NCBI GenBank assembly: GCA_002224055.1
Contig: AZLU01000126.1
Coordinates: forward strand, 1-30,374
DNA from: Pezizomycotina sp. ARF18
Lineage: Eukaryota; Ascomycota
DNA length: 30,374 bases
Direction: 5' to 3'
Below are positions 1 to 10,828 of this stretch, one piece after another (the stretch's first letter is position 1; the number at the start of each line of letters is the position of its first letter). Both the position numbers and the translations under genes were made by a program. The notes beneath the pieces were generated by a model. The model saw only the letters and a program-made list of their open reading frames with translations. It did not search any database and had not been told where the DNA came from.

Positions 1-1858
1 ATTTCTGATGCCATTCTCTTTAGGTAATGTTTTTCTGCGTGAGAAATGAGAATGTAAGTTTAAATACTAACAAGAAGTAGCGTTTTTACTAGACTAAATG
101 GATCGAGGCTCCAACGGGATAGATTGGCCCTTGCTTGAGTATGTACAAATATAAGATATTCACAACAGGTACAGTTTGACAGTTAGACTTCACCTTCTCG
201 GATTTATTGTCACGGTCGAAGTATATTACTTTTAAGATGTGATAAGGAGGGAAATAAAGTTGTGGCGGAAGTGAAATCCGCCAGATACATCGTGAAAACT
301 GCCAGATAAAACAAGACGAATATCTAGCTTTGCATTTAGTATATAAAAGCCTACACATGTTCAAAAAACCGTATCCAACGGATAGATGCATCAGAACTGA
401 AGTCGCCCACGCCTGGGCATCCTGCTATTATAAGGAGCCTTCATCTTAGATCTTCCGGAGGGGAATGATTCTCTAGGGTAGGCACTAAAATAGGCGAAAT
501 ATCAGCACATAGTAATCGACCACCCTTATTTTTTAAAATAAGTATACACCAAAAATTCGTTATATATATATATCTCAGTATGAGTATATACGTGCATTCA
601 CGTCGACAGTACGTAAATTTTCATTACTATTTAACTAACTAACTATAAACTATAACATTATATAATATAATGCCTGCGTGCCTGTGTAGTTAGTAGTTAA
701 TAGTTTCGTTAAAAATTTCTAAGTCGAACGAGTGAGTGAGTTTTACTTATAATATAGTGTCGTACTGAAAGATATTCAAAGTTAAGTGAAAAACGGAAAA
801 AAAAAAAAAAAAAAAAGAGGAATGGGAAAATTATAAGGAAATAACAGTCGGCATGGCACGTCTTCTACAGTCGATGTTTCAATTTTAAAAAAAAAAAAAA
901 TTTTTTTTGGCGTGATTTTATATTGTTTTAAGTATAAGTCAGGGGTTCGGGACAGTACAAACTACAAGCCTGGGTTTTTTAAATATAACAATTTTGCTTA
1001 TTTTTAGGTACGGGACGCGAGGGCACAAGATGGCAGGATGGGCGTAAAAACGAGCTTTCCCCTCGGATGTCAGGAGCGGGGGACAGAGGCGACCCCAATT
1101 TCTGATGTATAATGGCTTGCAATCCGGGAATATAGAGGTAGTGTGTTCGTCGATGAACAAATACAACTCTGAACATCCGCGAGGCACAACTCAGCACGAT
1201 TCTCGGGGATAAGGTAGAAACTCGATGGTAATTCGTCTTAAATTACAAGTACATAGGCTATAGCAGACCTCAATAATATGTGAGTGGCGGCAGGCTTAGG
1301 AGAAACAAGAACAACGCGGTATACCACCAGCAGAAACGGTGGCGTAAAGAATTAATGCCAAAAGAGCCCGAAAAGCAATTCTTCTTTTGGAAGATCTCTG
1401 ATAGGAGAGAGACTGCCTTTGGACGAACCAAGTCGAACCAATATGTTCGTCTTCGGCTGTCCATGATCGATCGGCAGACACTAACCCATGCAGTAGTACT
1501 TCCTCACCGCCAATTACAGAGCCGCCACTATCCTCACGTGCTTGATGCAGTAATTTCGCTCTCCTTTAATATTCCCTTTCACAGAAGCCCTCGGTTGAAC
1601 GCACTAGACTTGATATATTGACACCATGTTATATAGTTTACGCTTGAGACCCACGAGAACCTCGAATAATAGTCCTCTATCACCCTTCCGAAGGGGCTTC
1701 TATTCCCTCTCCTCCTTACGCGTAGTTATTCGCCTCTCAACCCCCTCTACACTTCCGCTCCAAAGGAAGCACATAATCCTTCAGCCACTCTTTTAGTGTC
1801 TTTAGCTTAACGCCATTTTCTCTTTATACTGCTCTTCAGCACAAAAATATCAGCAATC
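1..1858. other. AT-rich spacer without a recognised gene
   Basis: I recognise no gene in this stretch. It holds AT-rich low-complexity sequence, including a TA run near 560-572 and long A/T tracts at 797-908. The part from about 1010 to 1620 has higher GC and short open frames on both strands, none with a recognisable motif. The last 200 bases before 1859 are pyrimidine-rich, which suits the promoter and leader of the secreted-protein gene that follows. A decayed gene at 940-1620 is possible but not supported by any family signature. Confidence 0.5.
797..908. repeat. Homopolymer tracts A20 and A14T8
   Basis: A run of 20 A lies at 797-816. A second tract at 887-908 is A14 followed directly by T8, so it is partly self-complementary. 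No coding remnant ending just before either tract was found, so I do not read them as poly(A) tails. Such runs are also places where read errors accumulate. Confidence 0.8.
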
Positions 1859-2555
1859 ATGAAGCTTTCGCAGTCGCGTCTCAAGCATTGTTGTGTTCTC
1901 GCCCTCGCCGAGGCTGCCCCCACTCCCCGGAGCCTCATATGGCAACTCCAAGCTTCGTACGGCAGCACCACGCCTTAGACAACTCGTACTCGGTTCTTCA
2001 AGTACGAGAAGCCGTCCGGCTCTTAATAAGCTTCCGGTTCTCCTACCAGGCCCCGTCTAGCTACGAAAGCCGTCCATTCGTACAACCCTCTAGCAACTCG
2101 TATGAGGCTCCGTCTTACAAGCCATCTGGTTCCACAAGCCGTCCGGAGGCTCTTACGAAGCTCCGTCTTATAACAAGCCTTACAAAGGATACACCGTCCT
2201 ACCAGAAGCCTTCTAGCGGTTATACCTCGCCTTCCTACGAGAAGCCGTCAGCTGGATCGGCTCTAGCCGTCTATCAGAAGCCCTCTGGCTATAGCTCTTC
2301 CCCATCCTACAATAAGCCTTCCAGTAGCTACTCTTCCCTTCGTACAACAAGCCTTCCAAACCCTATAGCTCTTCCTACGAGAAGTCTTCTGGCACGGATC
2401 TTACAGCAAGCCTTCCGGTGGCTACCAGTCTCCTGAGGACTACGACACACGTCCTACACGCCTCACGGTTCCTCTATGAGGCTCCTTCCAAGTCCTACGG
2501 CGGTTCTTCATCTTACGGGGGTTCTTCTAAGTCTCACGGTTCTTACTATAACTAA
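1859..2555 (+). pseudogene. Secreted Tyr/Ser/Pro/Lys repeat protein, frame-broken
   Basis: The start ATG is preceded by an A-rich context. The first codons give MKLSQSRLKHCCVLALAEAA, a plausible signal peptide ending near Ala-Glu-Ala-Ala, then PTP. After a TAG at 1976-1978 the reading moves between frames, but a short repeat continues throughout: SYxKPS and variants such as YEKPS, YQKPSSGY, SYNKPSS, SYEAPSYNKP and SYSKPSGGY. The tail is SYGGSSSYGGSS and ends YYN-stop at 2553-2555. At least five frame changes are needed. The repeats look like those of low-complexity fungal cell-wall or matrix proteins, but I cannot name a family. The persistence of the repeat in shifted frames argues for few, recent indels or for sequence errors rather than long neutral decay. 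Confidence 0.7.
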
Positions 2556-3564
2556 GAAGTTCTCGCTCGTTTGAAAAAATATGAGCTTTTGTCAATTTTC
2601 GTTTACCTGGGATGAAAGAGACCCGCCACCGAGATTAGTTTTCTGTTGATGTCTTAGTCAATATGTAATATATAATATTTAATTAATACTTTTACTTTCA
2701 GTGCGCTCATAATATTTAATTAATACTTTTGTTTTCGGCACGCTCCTTCAGGGAAACATTTCTCGTGAACATGTTTGGAAATTACGTAGCATCTGGGATA
2801 TATTGAAATGCTCTACTACATCAAGCTCTTAGCGTTGAAAGCTTATAGACTCCATAGCTATCCACCTCTATCTCAATGATTGAACATCGCCTACTTCTAG
2901 CTCCTAGCTTAGAACCGAAATCTCTGGAAGAAACCCGATATTATACGGCATAAAACCATGCTAGAAGACGTAGCCTGAGCACCTGTTCGTGACTTCAAAT
3001 TGCCTTATATATCCGCAAAGAAGGTAAATCCTGACCTTATAATGATAAAACAACAGCAGAATTAGGAAAGATTAGTAGTATAGTAAGCTATGAAACCTTT
3101 CGCTCCCATTAGGCTATAAGTACTTACATTTGTGACTCGATACCCTTTCAAGCGTTTTCTATCACCTCATTTAAGACCTAGATATATAGCTTCTCTATCC
3201 TCCGCTAATTCGATCGTGTACCCAGAGTTGGGCAAAATAGGTAATAATCCTCTATGGCAGATGGTAGTAATACTATATTTCATGAGGAGGGTCTTTTAGT
3301 TTTAGAGCATTATTTTTCCTCTTAGGGTTGTATTCAACGGCCACAGAATACTATTAGAATTTTTTTTTTCTTTTTTTTTTTTGTGAAGAAAACATATCAG
3401 CATTTATCAACTATGCTGTTGCTCTACTTCTCCATCTCACGATCCGACTATCACGACTGAAACAACAAACATTTGAATCAAAGCGACTGAACAAGATACT
3501 ATAAACGACTAAGAGTGGATCTTGTCATTCATACAGTCGCCTATCAGTGCCGAAAACATCCGGC
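2556..3564. other. Intergenic spacer
   Basis: No gene is recognised. The spacer holds a 37-bp tandem duplication (2672-2745), AT-rich sequence, and a T10-C-T12 tract at 3360-3382. It lies between the secreted repeat protein and BTB-1. The last 150 bases probably include the BTB-1 promoter and leader, but no specific element could be assigned. Confidence 0.5.
2672..2745. repeat. Two-copy 37-bp direct tandem repeat
   Basis: Copy one is 2672-2708 and copy two is 2709-2745, directly abutting and equal in length. Both begin ATAATATTTAATTAATACTT. The copies differ at five positions in the 3' half, and all five are transitions. Confidence 0.85.
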
Positions 3565-4551
3565 ATGTCGATTATCGCGCCGAACTTCGTCATCCACTCT
3601 GGCGCGAAAAGCTTCCACGTCCACAAAGATGCAATCGTGGCAAAGTCTGATTACTTCTCAAGAGTTTGCGAAGGTCCTTTCATGGTAAACCTCTCCCATA
3701 TTTGCTCATACGCTTAATGAAGTTCATCGTTTGTTTCCATTTAATCTGCATGTGGAAAATCCTTGGAACATTACCGCTTCGTGATGTATTGCCTGCGGTT
3801 CGGATTCTTCATATTCCTTTCAGTTTTCAATGTTGACATCTGTATATTGGATAACAGGTGACTGTTTAATAGGAATCGTCAGCTGGAGAGTCACCTCGTC
3901 GGCGACGATCCGGAGGCCGTAAAACGGATGGTTTCTACACATCGGAAAATATTCTCCTATAGACATGATGGTTTCACATCTTGCCGCCGGTGCGAACCAG
4001 TACGCGGTAGCATGCCAGGTTCTTAACTTGCAGTCTTCGAAGTCGCGGACAAGTACTTGGTCCCGGATCTTAAAACAGCAGCGGTTCGAGAGTTCAGAAG
4101 CTGGTTCTGGGGACTAGACGCCTAGGAAGCCAGCATCCCCAACTTCTTCAGCTCGTATATATACAACACCGTCCTCTGAGCGCGGAATGCGTGACTCGAT
4201 GATTACCCTCCTGGTGGATCATCCCTATTTACGACCATAAGAGAGGTGCGCGAGGTTCTGGAAGAGATACCCCAGATAGAGATAGACGTACTCAAACTTA
4301 AATTTGAACAGAGTGAGAGAAGAACCTTGTTTGGAACGTGAAGGCTCTGGCTATGGCTATCACCGGACCTCTCGACTTGCAATGTCTGGAGCATTCGAGA
4401 CAATTATGCACTCTATCAGGTCTATCGGGCCGACGACTTGGACACGCAGATCGCCAATATCTACTGCAGGCATTGTCATAAGCATTTGGGACCGATGGGG
4501 AAGATATGGGACTATAGTGTTCAGGACGGGGAGAATATACCTATGAGGTAA
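3565..4551 (+). pseudogene. BTB/POZ domain protein BTB-1, frame-broken
   Basis: Exon 1 starts at the ATG (MSIIAPNFVIHSG) and carries the BTB core SFHVHKDAIVAKSDYFSRV, ending GPFM just before a GTAAAC donor at 3685. The likely acceptor is TAATAG at 3867-3872, giving a 188-bp intron, longer than in the paralogues. Exon 2 begins with Glu-Ser, then after a frame change reads DDPEAVKRMVS, then VFEVADKYLVPDLKTAAV in another frame. Next come IYTTPSSERGMRDSM and REVLEEIPQIEIDVL, the family's usual order. The end reads IYCRHCHKHLGPMG and stops at 4549-4551, keeping one C-x2-C pair. Fungal BTB proteins of this type dimerise and often act as adaptors; no function is shown here. Four or more frame changes make it a pseudogene unless they are sequence errors. 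Confidence 0.8.
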
Positions 4552-5194
4552 ATTCACGTGGCGGGAAAACGGGAAAGTTTTTACTATTTATCAGCAAAGT
4601 TTCCTATGCATTATAACCGATCTACGTTAATATCTAGTGAGAGATATCGAAGAGAAGAGGTAAGGGCCATAGGTAGAGCTAAAAGAAATACTTTGATATC
4701 TTAGAATTTAGAATATTCATTGTGATTAGGTGTTCAGATGGGTTTGATCGCTCGCGACGAGCAATTGGATCCAACATTGTGAACCCAAATAATTTAACCA
4801 AGTACTCATGAGCATTCACGGAAAATGAATATCGAAATGAGTTTTGTATCACATCAAGTAAGCAATCCAAGCAATTAGCAAAATTTGTTATCACTTATAC
4901 ATAAATACGTACTGATCGTAGTGGTAATATCCTTAGCATTTGGCTTAAGCGTATAAGTATCAGTAGTTTCGGGACATCAACGAGGTAGTGCCGTTTCAGT
5001 TTTTGCCCAAGCGTTAAAAAAGAAAAAGGGAAAAGAAAAAAAGCTTAAATTAAAGAATTAACTTCCGCCACAACTCTATTCTATATGCTTCTTCACGTCG
5101 ACCATCAACAGCAACCTAGAGTCTCTCAGCTCCGTAGGTTCTTCGTAGTTCCTCCCGATCGTTCTTCGTATCTTTCCATAGAATGTGAAATACC
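4552..5194. other. Intergenic spacer between BTB-1 and BTB-2
   Basis: I see no gene here. The sequence is AT-rich and ends in an A-rich stretch (about 5019-5042) before the BTB-2 leader. Short open frames on the minus strand show no family motif. Confidence 0.5.
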
Positions 5195-6163
5195 ATGGCG
5201 ACCTAGAGTATCCATCCAGGCATCGCAAGCTTGAAGAGCGGCTTGAAGAGCGGCGGCAAGTTCTCCGACTTCAAGATCAAATGCGGCGACCATGTCTTCA
5301 ACGTTCACAAGTCTATTATCTGTCCTCAATCCCAATACTTCATGAAGGCGTGCGATGGACCGTTCAAGGTATTCGCCTTTAAGAGCCCCATTTAACATTG
5401 CGATCGCTGATCCGTACCACAGGAGGCCGAGCAAGGGGTTATCGAACTGAACGATGAAGATCCGGAAATTGTCGAGAGGATGATATCCTACTTCTACGAA
5501 TACTCCTACGACAACAACATTTCCGCAGGAGAAGGGGAAGCAGATGCGGTCGACAGTCAGCTGGTCAACGTCGCCGTCTATGCTCTTGCGGAGAGATATC
5601 TCGTTCCCGAACGGCTCTTGCTACCTCCAAGTTCACCGCGAAACAGGTTGGGGATTGGATCTAGGGTTTACCGCAGCTTATTCGCGCTGCTTACACAACG
5701 ACCCCGCAGACAGACCGTGGCTTGCGCAATCCACTAGTCGCGGCGGCCTAGCCAACATCAGTAACGCTGCAAGCCAACCAAGCAGATTTTGAGGCCGTTT
5801 TGAGGGAGGTGCCGGAGGGGCATATCGATATTCTTCAGGAAACACTCGCCGCTAAGAAATTGCTCTGCAGGAGGTGACGTCCTCGTTACTGGAGGCCAAT
5901 TCGAAGATTCGAGGTTTTAGGCGAGAGCTGAGGCTTATGACGCCACGCAATCTTCAATGATCAAGCTCATTTGCGATGTTCAGTCGAGCTACCAGTGCAC
6001 CTACATTAGTTGCCCATATAGGACAAAACCTCAGCCATGGATCGCCGCATTAATCCCCAGCTCTGGAGCAATAACGAACATCCGGCTACTGTGTCGTAAC
6101 TACATGAATCCTTTGCTTATTCAAGAACTTCGACCTAACTCTATAGTACCTTCTCCAGTCTAG
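5195..6163 (+). pseudogene. BTB/POZ domain protein BTB-2, frame-broken
   Basis: The ATG at 5195 is followed by an in-frame TAG at codon 4, then a readable exon with the BTB core KFSDFKIKCGDHVFNVHKS and CPQSQYFMKACDGPFK, ending at 5368. The intron is 5369-5422 (54 bp, GT..CAG). Exon 2 gives GVIELNDEDPEIVERMISYF and VNVAVYALAERYLVPE. A shifted frame then gives AAYTTTPQTDRGLRNPLV, and LREVPEGHIDILQETLAAK follows. A shift (probable loss of one A in an AAA run near 5857) leads into the coiled coil, and a last frame gives YQCTYISCPY, a C-x4-C like that of BTB-4 and BTB-7. A 12-bp in-frame duplication at 5231-5254 encodes LKSG twice. At least two in-frame stops and four shifts are present. Confidence 0.82.
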
Positions 6164-6869
6164 ACCTGTTCAGCTACCTCTGTTTTGCTCTTGATACAAT
6201 CTGCGCCCGGGACGTTTTCCACAGAAGAGAGGATTGTTCCTCAAGAAATTTCGAACCTTCGTCACGGAGATTAATATCAAAGAAAGGATGGGCCATTTCG
6301 TTATTTACGCGAATGAACAATGCTAGATGGTTCGTCTTGGTCGGTTTTACCCACTCAGATTCTAGATTTTCATAGATGTTACTCTTGACAAAAGTGCGGG
6401 CATGATTTCCAAAGCTACAAAATGTGAGAATCTCTTACCATGTACTAGTAGAAGGATATGTTGCTTGCTGTAATAATGGAATTAAATAATCGAATCATTT
6501 GAAATGTTGCAGCGTGATGCATCGTGCTGTTATTGGCCATTTGCCTTACATACTCCGTTCTACCTCACCAATATCCACCAAGAATGTGTCGATAGAGCAA
6601 ATGTAGTCTCATTATCTACAATCGATTTCGCACGTATCGGTTATTCCTTTCGTTAGGGAATTCAACATAAGAACGTTTATCGTCCAGGAAGACCATGAAG
6701 GAATACAAAAAGGGTTTACTATCTCTAACTATGTCAATTCGTCATATTATGTTTCGCTTTGCTTCTTCTGCCTTGTTCCATTCTTTTTTGTTTTTTTTCC
6801 CTGCTTGCTCTCTCTCTTTTTACCCCTCCCGATATCCCCCTTCGCAAAGATGAATAACCCTCAAAGCGG
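6164..6869. other. Spacer with pyrimidine-rich tract
   Basis: No gene is recognised. A strong C/T tract runs over about 6765-6845 and resembles the pyrimidine-rich leaders of fungal genes on the plus strand. It is followed by an ATG at 6850 that opens only 27 codons before a stop. That short frame runs into the antisense of the BTB-3 C-terminus, so I do not call it a gene. Confidence 0.5.
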
Positions 6870-7816
6870 AATTACCAAAGCCGCGCGACGGGCACGACAG
6901 CGAACCGTGACCTTCCAGATTCATAGTTTGATTTAGACTCTGTGTCTACCAGAATTGTGGCTCGCTGGTGGTACAACCGCGCGTGGGGCAACACATTTTA
7001 CCAGTATCCTGATGATTTTCGAAATGAGGTTATCCAGAGTCTTCCGAGCAGGAGTCAGCTGTCGTTAGAGTCGTTGGCGGCGTCGAGTGAAGACTTCGTC
7101 TCTGCTAGAATGATTTCTTGGAGCGACAACATCTCCGTCAGATATCGATATGCGCATCCGGCAGCTCCTGTAGTACCGCCGAAGCATTCTCCGGCTTTAT
7201 GCTCAGGAACGAGCTAGGCACGAGAATATTAACAAGAGCGTTCCTGAGTGCACGGTCGATCGGAGGCGTCGTGGAATAGACGACTCGAATTACCTCCGCC
7301 GCTTCGGCAATCCAGTCCTCCGGCGGTCTAGCCTGGAATTTAGATATAGCGTACTATTTGAGTTCAGGGATGATGTACTTCTCCGCAAGCGCGTATACGG
7401 AGGCGTTGATTAGTTTGGATGTAATAGCTGTCTGCTCCGAGGTCTGCTTCCCAGAGCTATTGTCGTCGTACGAGAACTCGTAGAAGTAGGAAATCACTTT
7501 GCCCACGATTTCGGGGTCGTCGTCTTGGAGCTCGATGATCCCGTCTTTGGATTCCGATAGAATCCATCAGGAGCATGGGTTAGAACCGAAAACCTCACCC
7601 TTCAAATGACGAAGCTCTGGTCTAGATGGATGGAATGTACTGAGTGAAAACCTACCTTGAAACCACTATCGCAGGCTTTCGCAAAGAAGTCGACTGAGGG
7701 CAGACGACGGACTTGTGGACGTTGAATACGCGGTTGCCGCACTTGATCTGGAGATCGGAGTACTTGCCGCTGCCCTTCAACGCGGAGATACCTGGGTGCG
7801 CAATGTAGCTCGTCAT
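6870..7816 (-). pseudogene. BTB/POZ domain protein BTB-3, frame-broken
   Basis: The start is placed at 7816 (MTSYIAHPGISALKGSG), because it aligns with the BTB-2 and BTB-5 starts; an upstream in-frame ATG at 7960 adds unrelated residues. The BTB core reads KYSDLQIKCGNRVFNVHKS and VCPQS, then after a shift FFAKACDSGFK, ending at 7656 before a GTAGGT donor. Exon 2 begins at 7554 with ESKDGIIELQDDDPEIV; the bases where AG should precede it are CG. It continues ISYFYEFSYDD, SVYALAEKYIIPELK, an in-frame TAG, EVIRVVYSTTPPIDRALRN and LQELPDAHIDI, then shifts into LTEMLSLQEIILAETK. The C-terminal Cys region survives only as scattered pieces (CCPTRGC and TVRCRAR in different frames). The gene is transcribed away from BTB-4, whose start lies 252 bp off. 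Confidence 0.8.
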
Positions 7817-8068
7817 GGTGATTTGAGACGTCGAAAGCTCGAAGGAGAAGAGTCGCTGTGTTGTACAATCTTTGCGTTCGTGATGGCGAGAACTTGCGAT
7901 GTTTGGTTGTTTAGTTGCGGAGGTTATCTGGGTGGTGACTCTGTTGTGTTGGAAGGGCAAGGACCAATGGATTATTTATTTATTTATTTATCTTCATCAA
8001 AAATTTCTCTCTCCATCAGAACAACCTCCTCCTCCTCAACAGCCCTATTTTGACCACCCGCGTCGATC
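7817..8068. promoter_or_regulatory. Divergent intergenic region of BTB-3 and BTB-4
   Basis: The 252 bp between the inferred starts of BTB-3 (minus) and BTB-4 (plus) is the only space for both promoters. It holds a TTTATTTATTTATTTAT run at about 7976-7992 and a CT-rich stretch at 8000-8040 just before the BTB-4 ATG, a pattern common in fungal leaders. No factor site can be named. Confidence 0.35.
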
Positions 8069-9043
8069 ATGTCCGACGACATCGCCGTCACTAACCTCAT
8101 GCGCCTGGGCCCTTACGACATCACCATTCGTTGTAATGAGACCACCAGAACTACCGTCTTTCATGTCCACCGCGTTGTCCTCCCTGCGGTAGATCCGGAA
8201 GGACTGATCTTTGGAATGATAGTAAAGAGAAGCTGGCACTCGAGGACGCCGTGAAGGTTCCGGAAATGACGCCGAAGAGCGACTTCGTCAGATTCTTAGC
8301 TGGGAAGAAGAACGTGAGAGGCGCAGACGACTCGATCGCCAAACAGCCTTCGCCGATAAGCAAGCCCTCGCGGAGCATTGGCAGCGTATAAATACCGAGC
8401 TCTATGCGTTGCCTGAGGTTTGGGATACCGGACCTCAAGAACCTGGCCGTGCGCGACTTCTCGCGGAGGAACCCGGGATTGTGGGTAAGCGGCGCCTCGC
8501 ACCTACTGCTGAAGATCTGGAAGGCGACATCGCAAGAGGCCGCGGCGGGCAAGCAGTCAGGCCTTCGCGCCTCTATGCTGAACGCGATCTGGCAGGAGAT
8601 TATGTAGTCGCCTGAGCGGTACGGAGCAAGAGGTTATTCGCGAACGTATTGCGGGAGTATCCGGAAGCTTACTTTGACGTTTACGGCCTGATTCTGCACG
8701 AGTATGACGTCAGGGAGTGGAAGATTCACGAACGAGCTATTCGTGCGAAGGAGTATTTTAGCGATAAGGAGAGGACAGTTCGTGAGCAGTTGTCGGACGC
8801 AAACAAGAAGCTCCGTGAAATCCCTGAGTTACAACGCAAGATCAACAAACTGGAGACGGGTGTGGAGAAGGAGAAGGAGAGAGGAAAGAAGCGATGGACG
8901 ACCTCGTGGGAAAGCTTGAGAACGATGAATGTAGGAGCAAGGGATGCCGTGCGTTGTTTAATGCCGTATTCGATGCGAAGACTACGTTCGAGGGGGAGAA
9001 GAAGGTTGTGGTACGCTGCAGGCAGTGCACTCGCAGACATTGA
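8069..9043 (+). pseudogene. BTB/POZ coiled-coil protein BTB-4, frame-broken
   Basis: The ATG at 8069 opens MSDDIAVTNLMRLGPYDIT and IRCNETTRTTVFHVHRVVL, a BTB start more divergent than its neighbours. No intron at the family position is visible. After a shift comes LALEDAVKVPEMTPKSDFV, then INTELYALPEV and GIPDLKNLAVRDFSRR in two frames, and a helical block (HLLLKIWKATS). From about 8640 a long frame encodes REYPEAYFDVYGL and a strongly charged coiled coil (KERTVREQLSDANKKLREI). A final shift near 8890 opens CRSKGCRALF and VVVRCRQCTRRH-stop, ending at 9043: two Cys pairs (C-x4-C and C-x2-C) with a terminal Arg-His shared with BTB-7. Four or more shifts are needed. Confidence 0.75.
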
Positions 9044-9883
9044 ACATTCTTAAAGCGCTACCTCGGGTATTTACGGCATGAACATTCGAGTTAGTATATA
9101 CTCGACTAGATATTCTTATCTGTTTGCGATGTTTCTATAAGAGAACCAATAAATTAGTAATATAGCTCTCACTCTCATCGCGATATCGCGAGATCACGGG
9201 TACAGCTAGGTGGTGAAGTTCTATCGGGAGGAATACGGAATGTACTATCTATCACCGCGGTTGTATAGTGAAATTTTTTGAATACCTTCTAACCATCTCA
9301 AAAATTGAGCAAATTAAAAAATAAATATACTAGATTGAAAAGAATTGATATATCTCTCCTTTTATGAAAGCTTCAAATTATTTTATAGTAAAACTAGCTC
9401 TTGAAAATTAAGTAGAATACGTGCAAATAATATTCATTTAATTTCGTTATGTAAAAATACAAGCCAAAGTTGATTAAAATAGTTAAATTTTCGAAATAGA
9501 TTATTATAAAAAAATAAATATCGCGAATATTGATACATTTACCTTTTTGATTGTACAGATGCCTTCGACCTATTTTTAGCTTATAAATATTATTGTAAAA
9601 AAATAATAACATGTCGATTATTATCGATTTATATCGATTATTATAGATTCATCGTAATAGTATTGATATTGAATTTGTTATAATGCCTCAAAACTTTGAC
9701 TGAATTCTGCTGTACAGTGGTGGGTGATATTACTTGAAACGGCCCATAGAGTCTCGGACAAAAGCCGGCAATCGGCCCCCACACCCCGGCGTTCTCCGCG
9801 CAATTTAAAAGGGGTATCAAGCGCGCGTTCCACAACTTGGTCCTCTACTACATATGTCAACGTCCTTGATATCAACGTATAAC
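9044..9883. other. Very AT-rich spacer
   Basis: No gene is seen. The section 9280-9680 is extremely A+T-rich. It includes short imperfect repeats of TCGATTATTA and TCGATTTATA at about 9614-9650. The final 200 bp have normal GC and probably hold the BTB-5 leader. Confidence 0.55.
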
Positions 9884-10828
9884 ATGTCATCGTACAAACA
9901 TCATCGGATATAGCCGCTCTTAAAAACGATAGCAAACTCTCCGATCTTCAGATCAAATGTGGCGGAAGGGTATTCAATGTTCATCGCGCTATCGTTTGCC
10001 CGCAGTCGGAGTTTTTTCATGAAGGCTTGCGACAGGAGTTTCAAGGTGTATGCATCGCTATCAACTATTAACCCTGGCCAGAGTTGTGCTAACGTCGAGA
10101 ACACAGGAATCGCACGACGGCGTCGTCGAGCTACACGACGAGGACCCCGACATCGTTGAGCCATATAATATGTAGGACCAGGGACCAGCGGGAGGGACAA
10201 CAGTCGATGGAAGTGGACGGGCAAGCCCCGAAGGCTCCCGAGTCCGCCTTGGAATCTCAGCTGGTCAACGTCGCCGTTTACGCGATTGCGGATAAATACA
10301 TTGTACCGGGCTAAAGACGCTGGCGATCGCAAAATTCAATGCGATAAATCTGCAGGACTGGGTCTGCGGCATTTCGGCTATTATCCGTGTGGTTTATACA
10401 ACCACGCCGCAAAGCGACCTGGACTGCGAACTCCACCAAGAAGATTACTAAAACGCACTAAAGAACTATCCGACGCTCATATAGATATACTTCAGGAGAC
10501 GCTTTCCGCTAAAGAGGCCACGATAGCGAAGTCACGGCTTCTCTCAACAGTCCCAAATAGTCCCGAACGGCGTATGGTGATATAAAAGTCACTCTGAGCC
10601 TCAAGGATGCTTCCATCGCTAACCTCACCGCTCCTTTGAATAAGGCGAGCGAAATTGCTCTAATGTTGAGAGACCTTCGTCGGGACGTACAGAGAGCATC
10701 CGAACACGTCGGAAGGCTTAAAGCTGACGCTGTCTCGTATTTAAAATTGCCGCATGGCGTTAGATGGCCTTATCTCCAGCGTCAACGCGGAGCTCATTTG
10801 CCCTACGTGCCCAAGTTACCCTTTTGAG
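9884..10828 (+). pseudogene. BTB/POZ domain protein BTB-5, frame-broken
   Basis: The ATG at 9884 gives MSSY, matching the BTB-3 start, before an early shift into DIAALKNDSKLSDLQIKC and RVFNVHRAIVCPQSEFF. A second shift gives MKACDRSFK, ending at 10045. The intron is 10046-10106 (61 bp, GTGTAT donor, CTAAC at about 10088, ACACAG acceptor). Exon 2 opens ESHDGVVELHDEDPDIVE. Then come SQLVNVAVYAIADKYIVPG, LKTLAIAKFNAINLQDW, VVYTTTPQSDLDCEL and LSDAHIDILQETLSAKEATI, each after a stop or shift. The end reads NAELICPTCPSYPF and stops at 10826-10828, so only the first C-x2-C half of the usual C-terminal motif is present. It lies tail to tail with the methyltransferase. Confidence 0.8.

Noticed and set aside
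939-1197. Minus-strand frame with several Cys and Pro
   Set aside because: It looked protein-like but has no recognisable domain, no conserved neighbour and no plausible splice partner.
1270-1621. Overlapping open frames on both strands
   Set aside because: No motif, signal peptide or similarity to a family; a short frame of this size is expected by chance in moderately GC-rich DNA.
6850-6933. ATG after a strong pyrimidine tract, a possible small plus-strand gene
   Set aside because: Only 27 codons, and it continues into the antisense of the BTB-3 C-terminus; kept only as a possible leader.
9280-9680. Possible centromere or origin because of extreme A+T
   Set aside because: AT richness and a few ATCGAT-type repeats alone do not support either function.
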